Assembly: GCA_022496805.1 (NCBI GenBank)
Contig: CM040106.1
Span: forward strand, 9,486,001-9,550,000
Direction of reading: 5' to 3'
DNA length: 64,000 bases
DNA from: Pohlia nutans
Lineage: Eukaryota > Streptophyta > Bryopsida > Bryales > Mniaceae
Shown one piece after another: positions 21,916 to 33,074 of this stretch. The position numbers were made by a program, and so were the translations under genes. Under the pieces are notes generated by a model. The model searched no databases and was not told the origin of the DNA. It saw only the letters and a list, made by a program, of their open reading frames with translations. Each line of letters starts with the position of its first letter. The stretch's first letter is position 1.

Positions 21916-24900
21916 GGCTCCTTCAGCCAACGGCGTGTCCAGCATTCCTTAGCAACGACTAAATTTCTTTCCTTCTTGGCTTTCATAGGTATCCACCATT
22001 CTACCTTGAAGTTACCGTAGCTTGGTCTGGGTTCAGGTCAACACGCTCAAGCACTCGGCCAAGCCACACAGGTAGGTAATGATTGTCGCTAGGGCGACAG
22101 AGCACAAAGTCCGCTAATAGCATGTCGCAGAAGGGATTGAAGGTCAATCTCGGTCAGTCCTTTGCAGGACCACTGTATAGGAATGTGTCAACATCATCCT
22201 CGGGGGTAACGTCCTCTGGATTGTTTAGTGTAGAGACGGATTCTATGTTGGTGCAAGGATGATCACGCACCTAGTCTGAAATTGGCCAAAATCCTTTGAC
22301 AAGAGTAGAAGGAGTCACTGGCAAGGATTTGTTGATTTTAGCATGGATTCGCTCCCAATATGCTACGCATCTAGCCATCTCCTCAGAATATCTCATGTTG
22401 CGTGCCATCCCAGTCTTCTAGAACTCAACATATTTTGCAATGCCATTCTTTATGTAGCTTTGCTTCTCTATGCATTCTGTGGCCCTCGCTTGCTCCTTCT
22501 CAATATTCCACTTCCTAGAATTGACCTCGACATCTCCCCATAATGGCTTAAAGGGAACAGAAGCAGGGTCACCAGATGGCAGTCGAGGTCTTCCTTGGTC
22601 GTCGGCGGTCCACATTTTGACCGCATGCTCGAGAAGAAGCCACGATTAATCAGTCGCTCGCGTTTTATATCGCATGAGAGGCCAGCCACGATCATCTCCG
22701 TCCTCTTCAACGTAGAACTTGAAGAGGTGCTTATCGCCGAGTCTGACAATCTTATTAATACTATCATGGTGGAAGTCCTTCACGTACGACTTGAATTCAA
22801 CAACTTCTTGAACAAATTTTGGAATGAAGGCCACCGTCTTCTGGGAGTCCATGAAAGCCTTCATGAGATCTCTAAGGATGTATGTATTCTTCCTCTTAAT
22901 AAGCTTGGAGAGATAGCTGAAGCGCGCGTCAATATCCTCATAAGTATGACCCACAATCAAGAATCCGACGGTCACTTCCTTGAATTAACAATGACCGGAA
23001 GGCCATCAGAAAATGATTTTTGTTATCTTTCGCCGAATTGTCAAGTTGCAGAAATAGCTTCCTGGGTAGTGGTACCGCTGGGCGTCCAGGGCATGGTGGT
23101 GGCGTGGGATGACCCGAAGCAGGAGGAATGGACGACGAATACCTTGACTTTCCGTGTAGGAGAGTCTGGAAGAAACTATTCTGAGGAGGAGTAGGAAACA
23201 GTTCACCTGGAATGAGACCAAAGTGAACGAGTGAGTGGAAGAAAGTTGGAAGCGTATCGGCCGGTAGCCGATATATGCTCAAACGCTGACCTCAAACATC
23301 CAAAAAAAGAAATTCAGGGACATGCAGAAGTTCGTAGACTTGGGGGAGTAGGAGAAACTCACGGGACTCTGAGACAGGTGGTCGCTCCAAAGCTCGCAAT
23401 ACTTGACACAGAGAGGAAGTAGTGAAGTTGGAGTCGCACGGCCAGAGTCCTGTCGAATGATTTGCATACGCACCGTCACCATGGCTATGCATCAACATGC
23501 CAGTGCAAGAGATGGGAATCTGGCCGAGGCCTGCAGTGGCCTTGGTGATACGTTGCATTCTAGGAATAGCCGTCTCGGTTGTATCCATCTTGTTATGAAT
23601 AATACGAAGAAACTCAGACGGATTTTGCACAGATAGAGCACTCCAACCAGCGTATATATTTCGACAGGCTCTTTGTTAATTCAAATGACACTCTCTATCA
23701 TCTACCAAGGACTGCCACTCATCACATCCTGTCGGGTATTTGGAAATGCATTCAACGAGAAAGTCACACGCGGTGCACTTTGTGAAGTTGCTCCCAACAG
23801 CTTTGAGTCCGACATTTTTGAAGTGATTCTTTCAAAGCTGACTGATGGTGGATTGCAAGACAGGCCTACATTTGCACTTTTCATTCACTGGGAACCAGTG
23901 TTTTTTTTTTCTGGCGATTAATCGCTAGATTGCTACAAATAATTTTTTTGGCAATTGGCCTTTTAAGAATTTCATTGCCTTTTCAACCAAAAATGGCCAG
24001 AAGGCAAATGGCGTCCAAGGTTTGTGTGCCACGTGGTCTCTACATAAAGGGTATGTGACCTTTGGCATCGCCAGATTCATTCAAATAATAATAAAATATG
24101 GCCAAAATGGATAAAGGATACATGACCTTTGGCATAGCAGCCCCATTGAGACAAAAAATAATAATTTAAGTAGCCAGATCAAACATTGAAATCTCAATGA
24201 AGTAGCCATATAAGCGTTTGGCTTAAAATAAAAAACAAATCACTGCCTGGAACGCGACCACAATGGACGAGTTAGTTTGTGATGGTAGAATATGTATCGG
24301 CCGGCAGCCGATACAGAGTGGTACGACGACCAGAAGGCCACGAGGAGTTGACAGTATTTATTCAGGGAAAATGAGTTGGACCGTATCGGCTGCCAACCGA
24401 TACAACACCACTGGCAGACAAGTACAATTGAGTGCAACAGGGTAAAGCAATCGATGTACTCATAAAGTTAACCTGCTCTCGTATATGATTCCAATTCATG
24501 GCGGACGGCACAACCTTCAAATTATCCACTTGTTTGTTGGCGACGAGTTTGAACTCATTCAACATCTTGTCAAAGTTCTCATTAATGATTTTTTTAAGGC
24601 TTCCTGGGCTTGAATTGTGTGGGGACGAGGTTGAACAACTCTAGAGTTACCGTGAGACCTGCTAACACATCCGCCCACCGCAGCATTCTTGTACACGTGG
24701 TATGCGGATTTTAAGACTCTGTGAATGACATACCATCTTTTCTCACGGACATCAACATTGGCAAGAGTGATAAACCTCCTTCCCCTCATTCGACTTGCAT
24801 GAAGCTGACACTGAACAGCGTAAGCAGTCTCCCTCATTTCCTCAAATGAGGAGGCATAGAACTTTCGGCGGAGATTCCTGGTCTCCTCCCAAAGAAACGG

Positions 24901-26308
24901 CTGACATCACCTATTCCTACAGCAACCTTGTGAGCTGACCATCTGAACCTCCACTTTCAATGTCTTATGCTTCAGTTTGGATATGGAAGTGAGATCTTTG
25001 GGCAAAAGCTTGCGACACACTGAGCGGTAAGGATTCTTGGGAATTCCTTGGAATCCTCCATCCTCAGATTCCACCATATTAGCAGCATTGGAGCAGAGCG
25101 TGACGATCTCGAATAGTAGTCGCCCACCTTCTAATCTAGTATGGCTCAATGGCCAGCGCATCGTCGTCATCTGGAGGGACTCGTGCTCGGACACGAACAT
25201 AACACCTACGTTGGTATCGCCTAGAATGTTCTCATCGCACGCCTCTTTAGGAAGGCAGACTTGAATCATTGCTCGGCCAAACACTGTTTGATCCTCGTTG
25301 AAGAGCTCAAAGTATTTATGCCTCCAGAGGTGGCAATTGGGGTATCGCAGCTCGACAACACGACCAACAGCGGCACTATCGCTAGCTGCACTCGCGACAA
25401 TTTGTCCTCCTGCAATGTCACTGCCTCCACTGTCATATTCGAAACTAGAGCTATTCCCAATCTCAGGAGGCAGGTCATGATCATCACTGACATCATCAAG
25501 GTCATGGCCATTCTCTAGGTTGGGCCGTTGCAACTCCGTAGCGGATATCGAGGACAAACCACGCCCACAATCAAGGTGACGCTCGCCTGCATGAGCATTT
25601 CTAGAGCTGCCACAGCCTTCTCTAGGAGGGGAATCATTCGTGCGTACAACATGGCCAGAATCCTGGTCGACCTCCTTCGAACACGGATGTATCGGCTGAC
25701 AACCGACACCACAACGCACCGGAGCGGAAGGGTCCGCAAGGTCTGCATGCCTGAACTTGTATCCACTCCACAAGACGTAGTAACCAATGCATTCTCCAAA
25801 AACAGTTTGAGAATTGTCGTTGCAGTAAGCTATGAGCTCACAAAAGTTACGGTGGACAGTGATCAACCTCACTACGACAAAGAAACTGTGCGGGACTAGG
25901 AAGCCCTCTTAACTCCCTTTGGGTGAGCACTCAACGATCACACCGACTCCAGCACATCGGAGGTTCGCTCCATCACCATGAAGAAGTGTGACCGCCATGT
26001 TCACTTAGAGCATCAGAATTTGGTCAATGGGTTTCTCCTCTGCCATCAGATGTATCGGCTGCCAGTCGATAGGAGTGCAAACTGCGTCAATGTCCTCCGC
26101 AAAGGGTCTTACGAATCTCTCCTACACTTTGACTTAGGTATTTGATGTCTTCAACTAGAAACGGGAGGATCATCTCAATAGAGTCCGATACATCCAACAC
26201 ACGTACACTCAAAAGTATCGGATCTCGAGAGACTACCCGATTTATAACATCACGTCCGGTATAGTATAGGCCGGCATGAGCGAGTGCAACGACAACTCCT
26301 TTTTCCAT
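21508..26308 (-). pseudogene. DUF7869-type transposon-associated gene, multi-exon and decayed
   Basis: The gene reads on the minus strand from about 26308 (MEKGVVVALAHAGLYY) to 21508. Readable blocks in order are: an N-terminal segment with an acidic stretch (DLDDVSDDHDLPPE), then PYRSVCRKLLPKDLTSISKL (about 25.0 kb); a helical block EKRWYVIHRVLKSAYHVYKN (24.7 kb) ending at a donor GAGCAG/GTTAAC near 24468; KATAGLGQIPISCTGMLMHS and SSLCQVLRALERPPVSESR (23.5 kb) ending at a CCC/GTGAGT donor; NSFFQTLLHGKSRYSSSIPP and KLFLQLDNSAKDNKN (23.1 kb); then the DUF7869 core VGFLIVGHTYEDIDARFSYL and LMKAFMDSQK (22.9-22.65 kb), followed by HLFKFYVEEDGDDRGWPLMR. The tail is FKVEWWIPMKAK at 22.0 kb. Several frameshifts (one in an A-run near 24.59 kb) and stops break it. 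DUF7869 proteins are common in mosses and other streptophytes; a DDE-like catalytic role has been suggested but I cannot show it here. Five or more palindromes lie in its introns. Confidence 0.7.
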
Positions 26309-26314
26309 CTACCA

Positions 26315-27276
26315 TCGACTGGAGCCACCATTCTTTAAAAATGAAGCAATAGGCTCTGAGTCCATCGCCGGTGCAAATGACCTCTTCATACTGCTATCGG
26401 CTGGCAGCCGACAGAGGAGAGTGTCAGACAGTAAGAATAGAAATTTATAGTCTACCAAGTGAATCCGCTGGCAGCTGACACTGGAGGACGTGTGATTGCA
26501 CGCAAGATGATTCAAGCGGTTCTAATTGTATCGGCTGGCAGCCGATAGGGGAGACCGTGTGTTTGAGCGATAGATGAGTCAGACGCCTCCTAGTGTATCG
26601 GCTAGCAGCCAACAGAGGAGTGAGTACAAGTTCAGAAATCCACGCAGAGTATTGCCTGGCAGTCGATAATTGAGATGATATGATAGTGAAGATACTGAAT
26701 AGGGACCCAAAAACTGCTCTGGCTTGGCGTATGCTAGGAGTAGAATTGATTTGAAATCTGCTTGAGGCATCGGCTGTCCTATATCAGCGTATCGGCTGCT
26801 GGTAATCGGGGTACTGGCCCTCCTCCAATACTGAATAGAGCAATGACCTAATAATTGCGAGACCAAATCCAGATTGGGTTCAGCAATTAGGAGAGTGCTT
26901 TGGAGGTAAACTAGAATGAAAAAACCTACAATTTAATTGAGATGGTAGGATCAATTCAAGCACAGAGAAAAAAAATGCAGAGCTACAGCATCAACCTAAG
27001 CAAATCAAGCACGGAACACAAAGAAATCTGAGCAAAAATGAAGCCTCATGCCCACAGTACTGAAGCCCAAAACAAGATTGCAAGAGTGAATGAGGGAGAG
27101 AAGAGCTTTCCTATACGAAGTTGGCGCCACTTCAAGAAAATTTTGAATTGCATGCAACTTCTTGAAATGCAATTGAGTGTGACGTTGTCGGGTAGAGAGG
27201 AGCGCACTCTGAGAATTCACGGGGAATCTGGCTGCCACACGATGATCAGATTGCTTGGGAGATTGGTTGTGTCTTG
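26315..27276. other. divergent intergenic or 5' region with seven palindromes
   Basis: Between the minus-strand DUF7869-type gene and the plus-strand gene at 29.4 kb, palindrome copies start at 26394, 26463, 26528, 26594, 26650 and 26787. ORFs in this stretch largely read through the palindromes (peptides such as CRLPADS) and show no family motif. It may hold upstream exons or the promoter of the DUF7869-type gene. Confidence 0.4.
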
Positions 27277-27289
27277 AATTCTTGTACTC

Positions 27290-28600
27290 TTCAAATCTTC
27301 AAATCTCTTCTCAGTAGCCTATCCTGCAATGGCTCTAACAGGTTTAAGGGTAAGGGTGGGGTAATAAGAAACCACGGGCCTCGGACGGGTAAAACGGGAC
27401 GGCCAGACCACGAGCTGAAACCGTCCGAAAGATGGCTCCTAAATCTCAAACCCACGGTGACCAGCAAACATGCCTCACCGGTGGGAACAACATAAATACG
27501 ACCGTGTGGGTGATCAATCCTACTTCGCCGCAACAAATTTTACAAAACAAAATTAAAAACAACTAGCCTCAAAAACCAGCTGGGAACAACAGTAAAAGAC
27601 AACGAGCCACAAGCCACAACACACAAATCTTCACGTCTTCTTGTCTTGAAGTATTCAAATCTTCTTGCTTTCAAGTCTCAAAGTATTCAAAAACACAAAG
27701 AAACCCTCAAGGCAATTTTCTATTGTGACTGCAACCTTCAAATTGATGCTATAGATGGCTCGAGTCTCCAAAAGCTAAGTGTAATAGCTTTTCGGAAAGC
27801 TAAAACAACAAACTAAAACTCTTCTAAAATTCACTTGAATCTAAGTTACTGTCCAAAAGTTATAAGAGAGCAAAGTGGAAGCTTTAATTTTTCTTTGACA
27901 ACCAACCTCCACCTCTTTATATCTTCATAACTTTTGATCTAAAGCACTTACGTACAAGTGCAATAGCATTTTGGAAAGACAATACAAACTACTACAATAT
28001 GTATAAATTTTGAAAAAACCCTAAACTCTGTCCATAAGTTATGGCTAATCAAAGTTTCGGTCTCTTTGTTTATATAGAGAATCGACCTCTCAACTTCAAC
28101 ACACAACAACTCCTTCAATAAAACTCTAAATATATAGAATGATAGCAATCTGAAGAGCTAATCTCATAAGCTGTCAATCCTGTAAATTTCAAAAGAAATT
28201 ACGACGATGACCAAAAGTTATGGTCCTCGAAGTCTTAACTTGCTTCTTTCCAAAGGCAGTCAACCTCCAAGCCTTCACACCTTCATAACTTCCTCCTCGG
28301 AACTCCAAATCATAAAAATAATAACGTTTTGAAAAGCTATTACAATGATACATACACTCTCAAAATGTCAAAGCAATTTGATAGATACAACAAAAGTTGT
28401 AGCTCGTCAAAACCTCTGCTCTCTCAATGGACGGCCAAGGGTTTCCACAAACTTCCAACCTTCACAACTTTTGCAATACAACTCTAAATTCAACTTATAA
28501 GATCAATTCGGAAAGGTCTCATCACAAGGAACAATCTCTCAAAGTTTCAATTTAAACAAAGTCTTGCTCAATGAGCTACATCAAGTCGAAATTCTGTTTC
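27290..28600. repeat. degenerate tandem repeat of about 180 bp, palindrome-free
   Basis: Motifs such as CTTCATAACTTTTGATCTAAA, AATAGCTTTTCGGAAAGC, CCAAAAGTTATGG and CAACCTCCA recur at about 180-bp spacing (for example near 27.73, 27.92, 28.10, 28.28 and 28.46 kb). The whole interval lacks palindromes although both sides have them. That suggests a later insertion into the palindrome-rich region. No gene is visible. Confidence 0.55.
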
Positions 28601-29069
28601 AAAGCTCTCTCTATTTTCACACACAAAAAAAACTCCCGACAAACTTCAAAACCCCAAGACCTCACTAAATCTCATCCAATCAAAGGTGGCGGTGGGGCAC
28701 ATATGCCCATGCTCCCCTTTGAAGTTTCAAAGAAGGTACTTATTCCCCCTTTCCTATTCACACCTTTCAAACCACCTAATCCCTTGATGATTTAATTAAA
28801 ACGAAAGACAAATTATATGTACTATTTTCATTCCGCTACTCCATTCATTGAAAATACAAAGCTTAGAGCATATATGTACACGATGGAAGCATTTCCATCA
28901 CGACAATGTACGTGCATTCTTGGGTGGATGGAATTGTTGAGGATGGATGAAGTAGACTAGCTAGTCGTAGGGTAGGCCAAGAATGGATAGATGGGTGGAT
29001 GTGACATGTGACGTTTTGGCGGCTGTTTGAAGTGATTGCAAAATCATTGGAGTGGCGGGAGAGAGGCAG

Positions 29070-29260
29070 GGGGGTTACTCTCTCACCCTCCCTCACTTTC
29101 CCTCATTCTTGTGTCTTTTTTTCTTGGCTCTCTCCTCTCTTTGCTCTCCCTGCTCTGCCTCTCTTCCTCGCTGCTGCTAGCCAATAATTTTTTTGCAATT
29201 GCACTCCCTGCTCTCCCTTCTCTCCCTGCTCTCTGTCTCTCTTTCACCGCGCTCCTCATC
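29070..29260. repeat. CT-rich low-complexity tract
   Basis: Runs of CTCTCTCC, CCTCCCTC and CTCCCTGCTCTC dominate this stretch just upstream of the start codon at 29441. It could serve as a 5' UTR or promoter pyrimidine tract, but this is not demonstrated. Long Ser/Leu-rich ORFs across it are artefacts. Confidence 0.6.
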
Positions 29261-29466
29261 ATCCGATAGCGCTTCATGTGCAGCCCATACTTGTGATTGT
29301 GCAGCCGACAACTATCGGATAACAGCCGACACCTTTGTTTGTACAGCCTATACTTTTGAATGTGCAGCCGACTGCTATCAGACGCCAACCGACAAGAACG
29401 CGCGTAGCTTCTACTGCAAGTTGTGACCAGCCAATACAAGATGTCGTCCAGCGCATCTTCTCGCAG

Positions 29467-29805
29467 GTAAGATCTTAATTTCTATTGTCGCAATGAGCAT
29501 TGTTGTATCGGTTGGTAGCCGATAAATGTGATGTATGTCGGCTGCCAGCCGATATTATGCTACTACCATGTCCTTGAAAGTGCATGCGATTGAATTGTTA
29601 TCAGCTGGCAGCCGATACACACTCACTGGTCTGGCTGTAGAGATATTTAGAACTGGACGGGCAGTAGTAACTAAATAATGTTAATGAAATCTGAATGTCG
29701 CAATGCATGTCGATGTTTGTCTCTTATCGGCTGGCAGTCGATAAGGTTGCTTCAAATGTATTGGCCGACAGACGACATAGATTAATACCGTGCTTTTGAT
29801 TGCAG
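29467..29805 (+). other. intron 1 carrying five palindromes
   Basis: The donor is CGCAG/GTAAGAT and the acceptor TTGATTGCAG/AAAACC. Splicing joins AG to A and restores an Arg codon in frame. Palindrome copies start at 29505, 29535, 29598, 29724 and 29758, which makes this 339-bp intron the densest cluster in the window. Confidence 0.65.
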
Positions 29806-30661
29806 AAAACCTCATGTGCTGCACAGACTGCTTGGTGACCTGCTTGCAAGCACACCGGTTTGCGTCGGGGACATCAAGCCTCGAGCTGTATGGTGGGGGA
29901 ATCCGGTTGCTGATGTGCTGAACCAGACAAGCGAGTTGAGATTGCCTGCTCCACCAAAGTGAAAGGCTGCATGATTCCGAGACATGGCTCAGTCATGGCG
30001 ATTACTGGCGAAGGCAACTATGTGGACGTTATGATTTGCCTGATGCCAATCAATAACCCCGATGGTTAAGAGGACTACGTCGCAATATCGCTTCCGTGTA
30101 GTAAATACATAGAGGCTGTTTGCGGGGATGAAGCAAAGTCGAGGGGCATGATGTTTTCTGGAGACGGAAATTCCTAGCAAACCTCGAGGACTTCCTAAAC
30201 TCCTCGGAGGAGCTCAACCAAAATTGTATGGCTGAGAACGTGAAATCAAGGCTGCGTTGAACAAAGGGAAGGGTCCGGAGATTCTTGCCGGGAGGATTAA
30301 GTTGAAAGCCTCAAAGAAGAAGAGCGCTACTGCTGTTGCAGCTGCACCCGCACCTTCATGAGCTCCTGAGGCAGTTCTTGCGACATGCAAAGGAAGTAGC
30401 AAGAAGCGCAAGAGTAAAGCAAAACCGAAGAGTAAACCGCTCCTCCTCTCCTTGGAAGACGCATTGGCATGGGCTAACAAGTTGTGCACATAGACCAAGG
30501 ACGACGAGATGGAGGCCATCTACAAGACACTCGATGCTGGGCTGTCCCATTTGTTTTCTTACAGGAAGCATGGCCTTCCTGGTGTCATCCCTTCTGACAG
30601 GCTGCACATTGCTCCCGACACGCTGAAGTACCGTAGGACTGCAAAAGAGCGCTTGTCGCAG

Positions 30662-30783
30662 GTTAGTGTTCTACTCATTCTTCGTATGCTAGTTTGGCCA
30701 TTTCCTGGTATCGGCTGCCAGCCAACATGTTTGCAAGCACTTGTAGGTGGTATGAATCTAACTATGCCTGCCATTGTTATCAG
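30662..30783 (+). other. intron 2 carrying one palindrome
   Basis: Donor TCGCAG/GTTAGT and acceptor GTTATCAG/GTCAAG join two coding blocks in phase 0. A palindrome copy (GTATCGGCTG, C, CAGCCAACAT) lies at 30709-30729. Confidence 0.65.
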
Positions 30784-31250
30784 GTCAAGCAAATGTACAA
30801 GGGATATGGATGCATCAGGAAGAACCCGGAGATCCATGCAATTCCCTTAAAAATAAGGCCCAAAATGGAGAACGGAATTGATATTGTTATGGACAAGATG
30901 TCGGCTAAAGGATCCAAGGTGATGGTTGGCGGTGTTGAAGTTGATTGGTGGAAGTCCATAGGTACATTATAGGGGGGCAACACACCGTCACAGCTTGCCG
31001 CGAGCTTACCCAAGAGCTCCCCATTGGATCAGAGGCTCGGAAGGATCTGCTGGAGTTCGAAGTCATTTCAGTGTACAGTCATGATTTCAAAGAGCTCATC
31101 CGCGTCTCCAACGCTCTCAACCTCAATATTGCGGAGCGAGTCGCAAAGGAGGCTTTTCGCTCGAGTGTTGAGCTGAGCCGTGCAGCATGGATCCGAGCCG
31201 GGCGTCCCGAGCCACACAAAAGGAATGGAAAGTCCTCAACTGAATTTACG

Positions 31251-31421
31251 GTAAGGACATCCCCAGCCCTTGTGTGCTTCATTTATCTTGTTTCATACAT
31301 GTCAGCTGCGAGCCGATACATGCTCATCGAAGATGGTGCCTCAGGTATCGGCTAGCGGCCAATATTGATTCACCCCTTCAGATGTGTAGTGTGCTAACAA
31401 TGTTGTCATTTCTTCTTTCAG
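31251..31421 (+). other. intron 3 carrying two palindromes
   Basis: Donor TTTACG/GTAAGG and acceptor TTCTTTCAG/GCAGCC join coding blocks in phase 0. Palindromes lie at 31299-31319 and 31345-31365. Confidence 0.65.
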
Positions 31422-33053
31422 GCAGCCAAACAAGCAGTGCTTGCACACTATGTGAAAGTGAAGGTCTCCAGTAAGCTTCCACTGGTCTTCTGCAGCGACA
31501 CGACATGGCAGGCCTAGTTGGAGGTGTTCAAGGCGTGAGAGGCCGGGGAATTGATTGGAGAGGACGGTAGTGAGCCTGGCATGATTCCACGGCTGCCAAG
31601 GCTCCACATCACAAAGATAGATCTCGTTCCAACACTTGGTGTCTGGGACTCTGATCTCGAGGAGCTTACAAAGGAAACTACGACAAAACGTGTCTGCATC
31701 AAGCATAATGCAGAGACTCGGCAAAGTGTGACGCTGCCGGAATGGTGCAAAGACAAGAAGCTCGACCGACTCATTGTCAACGAGCTCATGAGCAAGTTCA
31801 AGGGATACTCCATGCTTTGCAAGGATGCTGATTGGGTTCCCTACCCCAACAAGGTGTGGAATCAGCTTAAGGCTAAGGAGAAATTATCCTCCATGATTGT
31901 GCGCAACATCTGGACTGAGATGAAGAAGTACAATGAGGGAGAAAAATGGCTAGTTGGTCGGGGGATTCCTATGAATCCATCGACAAATAAATCTCCTGGT
32001 GGGTTGGCTCCATCCTGTTTCTACAACGCGCTGGAGAAATACACAAAGACGCCAGTCGAAGGCGAGAGGCGGGCGGATGAGATTGTTGTGCATGACTGCA
32101 TCTTTGCGGAAAGCATTAACGACGGCTGTAACGCATTGCTTTCAAATGGAGATACCCCTGTATCTATTGTAGGCAAACCCAAGACGTTTGTGCTCTTTGC
32201 GTGTTCGACTTCAGGTGACCCACTCCCTGTGAGCAGGACAGACGTCACTTGGATCGCACGAGTTGCTGAGCATGTGGAAGAGGGCGATGATGGTGGGGAG
32301 AATTTCATCCTGGATGACGAGGAGGAAACAAAGAAGACCCATGCAATTCTATAACCCACGCTTTTCATTCGGAATACGAATGTGCAGCATGTTGTAACCG
32401 CTATGTCGCACTTGAAAGATAGCTCCTGGGCAGTGCACAACGCTCACTACCTTCTTTCTGTCTATGGGAGGTTCAAAAAGTCAGACCTAGACGCAGAGGC
32501 CTAAGTAACACTGTCGCTCTCCTATCCAACGCCTGATCTGTAGAAAGACCTTTTTAGTGGGTTTAAAAAATTAACGGGCAGCCCAAAACCCCCGGACTGG
32601 AGCTTTATAACCGTAGAAGGCTCGATCGACTGGAACGGCGGCTTATGTGGAGTGAACCTCACACTCTTGGAGCAGCATTTGAAGCCCTCCCTCTTTGCAA
32701 AGACGTCCACTCTTGTGAACATCTGGGGCGGAGGCAACGTCACTGAAATTGCTTTGGTACGCTATTACTCGTACTCTACTCTTGCTTTATGTTTTGATAT
32801 ATCTGCTTTTCCGTCTCGTATCTCCTGCCGGCTTACACTTTCCTAATGTTGTTGTTTGCTTATGGAGCGGACCGGTCGTCTTGTTCTGGAGTTTGTGCGG
32901 AACGACACGGATGTGGCGTTGTTCAAAAACAGGGTGGAGGGAACGAACTTGAACCTCGTTTCATGTCCTGCATTTACCCCGCGACCCATTGCGCCAATCC
33001 TCGGCTTCCGTGCTCCTCTAGTTGCTGCTTCGGTTGATCCATCTTCAGGCCTA

Positions 33054-33074
33054 TTGTCGGCCGGCGGCCGACAG
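33054..33074. repeat. palindrome copy inside coding frame
   Basis: TGTCGGCCG, G, CGGCCGACA is a perfect 9-bp-arm palindrome. In the reading frame of exon 5 it encodes LSAGGRQ without a stop or frame change. Confidence 0.75.
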
